A stretch of 28,974 bases of DNA from Acrasis kona. Its lineage: Eukaryota > Heterolobosea > Eutetramitea > Acrasida > Acrasidae. The notes beneath the pieces are model-generated. The model was not told where the DNA came from. It saw nothing but the letters and a program-made list of their open reading frames with translations, and made no database searches. The stretch is taken from positions 1 to 28,974 of the forward strand of contig JAOPGA020000026.1 in the NCBI GenBank assembly GCA_026419775.2, written 5' to 3'. The number at the start of each line of letters is the position of its first letter. Position 1 is the stretch's first letter. The position numbers and the translations under genes are program-made. Below, piece after piece: positions 27,299-28,974 of this stretch.

Positions 27299-27708
27299 GT
27301 TGTGTTGTGTTATTGTTTTTGTTTTTCTGTTTGTGTTTTTGTTGTTTGAAGTTGGCCAATTTAAAGAGTTTGAACTAGAAGAAAATTATGAAATTTGACG
27401 AGCTACTTTACAATCCTAACGGATTTTTTCCCCTCGCATTACAATGACAACTTTGACTTTTCGACATGTCAATCATTAAATAAGACCACATCTAGAGATA
27501 CGCATTGGACTGTATTTGGTTGGTCGANGAGTATATACATTACGTTTAATTGTAGAAAATACTTCGCCATGAAATGGTTGGAGTAATCAATTCCTCCTTT
27601 TAACGAGACTAGAAATGTAGAGGTTCTATTGTGCTACAAGATGTAATGACAGACTTATTCGGAATTATGCTCATTGTCAAACTTTAAAAAGCTGAGAATC
27701 GTTTTATA
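27299..27708. other. Possible gene fragment between repeats
   Basis: A plus-strand ATG at about 27389 opens MKFDELLYNPNGFFPLALQ and then a stop; an overlapping frame continues HYNDNFDFSTCQSLNKTTSR, then DTHWTVFGW, across an ambiguous base at 27528. Looks like a frameshifted small ORF with no recognised family. The rest of the interval shows nothing. Confidence 0.25.
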
Positions 27709-27742
27709 AAAACATTTATTATGATACATGCAGAACAGCAGC

Positions 27743-27979
27743 TCATATTGCAGCTTTCAATCTTGCTTCAAGTCTGTTCTTTGAAAGTCTTTTGCCTTTT
27801 AGTCTTTGTACAGGTTTGTTCACATCCCCATTAAATAGCGTGTCGGCATAGTTGTAATCCTTTCTCCTTCTTGTTCCTGCCACGACATTATTAAGGTCAA
27901 TGTTTGACTTGATTTGTTTGGTCTGGTCAGCTGTTTTCTTTATCCATACCGTTCTTGTTGTTTCTTGTGTGTACTTCAT
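27743..27979 (-). CDS. Small basic protein, paralog B (78 residues)
   Basis: ATG at 27977-27979, TGA stop. Identical to paralog A through the central DQTKQIKSNIDLNNVVAG and TRRRKDY blocks. It differs mainly near the N-terminus (three extra residues) and at a few positions such as NGDVNK versus NGKVNK. No ambiguous bases in this copy, so it is the better reference. The conserved stop position and synonymous drift support a real gene. Confidence 0.75.
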   Translation of the reverse strand: MKYTQETTRTVWIKKTADQTKQIKSNIDLNNVVAGTRRRKDYNYADTLFNGDVNKPVQRLKGKRLSKNRLEARLKAAI

Positions 27980-28022
27980 ATTGTTGTGTTGTTTTTTGTG
28001 GCGAACCGAATTTTACATGTCG

Positions 28023-28068
28023 TTTTTATACTATTTTCCTTCCTACTTTTTCTACAGTTCTATGGAAC
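28023..28068 (-). promoter_or_regulatory. TATA box and palindromic upstream element of paralog B
   Basis: Minus-strand TATAAAAA at 28023-28030, about 45 bp upstream of the ATG, then the purine tract and GTTCTATGGAAC at 28057-28068, as in paralog A. Beyond the start codon itself, the 5' UTRs between TATA and ATG are much less alike than the promoter block. Confidence 0.65.
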
Positions 28069-28368
28069 AGAAAGGAGAGGTTGAGTTCAATAAAATCAAG
28101 ACAGATGATTACAAATTGAGTCAACGTTCATTCATAGTGTGATCCCCTTCAGTTGCAATCAAGACATTATTCGGATGCTGAGAAAGAATGATGGAAATCA
28201 GAAGTTTTGATATAGGTAAATTTTATTACGTACAGATTTGAATCAGTTAGGACGAGTTAGCCTCCGCATGATGTCTGTCTTTTGACATTAAATAATCAAA
28301 TGTCATAGTTGCCTCATAGCATTTATACCAATGAGTCTAAAAGTATCCACACTCCTCTTGCGGTATCA

Positions 28369-28552
28369 TTAAAATGATGCATCCATCGCATAATGTTCTT
28401 CTGCTTGTACTTGTCCATTTAAACGTTCAAAGTATCTTGTAAAGAATCTCACGGGATGTGCTGTTGTGTTCTCATTCAAACTATCGTTACATTAGAAAGA
28501 ACAAAATGTCTACTTACAACACTGTATTGTTCTGGTCANCATGTGCATTCTC
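28369..28552 (-). CDS. Spliced gene-family member 3 (3' exons)
   Basis: Exon 28518-28552, intron 28481-28517 (37 nt, GTAAGTAGACATTTTG...TTCTAATGTAACGATAG), exon 28369-28480 to TAA. Spliced frame reads DQNNTVF, then LNENTTAHPVRFFTRYFERL, then AEEHYAMDASF. Upstream frames (for example IPFRFHYRRATSDPEHF near 28.6 kb) look coding but cannot be joined, and an ambiguous base lies at 28539. Function unknown. Confidence 0.4.
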
Positions 28553-28818
28553 TTAAGGACTCTCTGCTTACATACGATGAGATAATTTAACAATCTTTGC
28601 AACGAAAATGTTCTGGATCAGAGGTGGCACGGCGATAATGGAATCTAAATGGGATAAAAATGAATGTTATTGTGTGAAAGTTGTTATCATACTAAAAACG
28701 TTATATTACCATCATCAAAATTCGTTACACAAGCATTTAACGCTTGTAGGTTCCAGTATCGGCTGCTTGATTGATTCAATCATTTTGTCCTGATGAACAA
28801 TTTCACTTCCATAATTTC

Positions 28819-28974
28819 TCAAAAATGTTGATGGTCAAAGTTTTCTCCTTGATTGAAAGTTGTAAGGTGGTTGATTTGATTGTTATCTTCTTCATGTTGC
28901 CTACTCGTTACATTAGAAAAAATAATAATAAGGTACTTACGGCATGCCTGTGATGGTGATGAGAATTCCTTGCA
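28819..28974 (-). CDS. Spliced gene-family member 4, 5' part outside window
   Basis: Exon 28941-28974 (continues beyond the window), intron 28901-28940 (40 nt, GTAAGTACCTTATT...TTCTAATGTAACGAGTAG), exon 28819-28900 to TGA. Reads GILITITGMP, spliced to QHEEDNNQINHLTTFNQGEN. The first exon resembles the SVLITITG exon of member 1, and the intron donor GTAAGTACCTT is the same as in member 1. Confidence 0.45.
   Translation of the reverse strand, partial: CKEFSSPSQACRKYLIIIFSNVTSRQHEEDNNQINHLTTFNQGENFDHQHF

Larger units (their letters stand above)
27709..28113. repeat. Long duplicated segment, copy 2 (pairs with 22411-22803)
   Basis: Same-orientation copy of the 22.4 kb segment, including coding region, TATA box and upstream palindrome. 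Both outer limits fade into unrelated sequence, so I see no terminal repeats or target-site duplication. Confidence 0.85.

Noticed and set aside
26617-27300. CRISPR-like array
   Set aside because: The repeats are adjacent diverged tandem duplications with no unique spacers, in a eukaryotic setting.
28608-28793. 61-codon plus-strand ORF
   Set aside because: The minus strand of the same interval is also coding-like in more than one frame; no evidence favours this one.

Overview
This is a AT-rich eukaryotic (protist) genomic window. Short spliceosomal introns (about 30 to 50 nt, one of 97 nt) interrupt recognisable host genes. They begin GTAAGT or similar and carry a CTAAY/TTAAY branch-like motif a few bases before the AG. 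A PH-domain AGC kinase, a cathepsin L with a D-H-(V/E)-C [11 protein letters not shown] insertion, RFT1 and a TIR-like protein would fit a free-living amoeba or amoeboflagellate (for example Heterolobosea), but the taxon is a guess. TAA, TAG and TGA all appear to be used as stops.

Left part (1-9.3 kb): dense, ordinary host genes. A 5'-truncated GT61-type glycosyltransferase converges on a five-exon RFT1 (N-glycan lipid-precursor flipping). Next comes a three-exon Akt-like kinase that shares a 248-bp intergenic space with a divergent coiled-coil gene, then a three-exon cathepsin L, then an AAR2-like splicing factor that stops after its N-terminal 92 residues.

Middle (9.3-19.3 kb): mobile and decaying DNA. 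A TIR-like/zinc-binding gene lies between the AAR2 fragment and a piggyBac-type transposase. That transposase keeps its catalytic aspartates, carries a CXC-like cysteine cluster, and has one in-frame TAA near its N-terminus. Beyond it are a small zinc-finger ORF, remnants of a BRCT-domain gene, a UBR-box/coiled-coil gene with a frameshift, and a gutted LINE-type retrotransposon.

Right part (19.3-29 kb): the least familiar DNA. It holds a compact intronless cassette of three unknown ORFs (two overlapping), a detached papain-like C-terminal fragment, two copies of a small basic protein with a conserved TATA box and palindromic upstream element, and a four-locus family sharing a nearly identical short last intron. 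It also holds tandem 197-bp and ~109-bp duplications, and a diverged repeat family present near 14.2, 23.8 and 24.4 kb. All eight ambiguous bases (n) fall between 21.6 and 28.6 kb, so indels and frameshifts there may be assembly errors.

The most interesting unexplained material is the 19.3-28.9 kb gene island. It may be a domesticated or decaying virus-like or multicopy accessory element, but no hallmark gene proves this.
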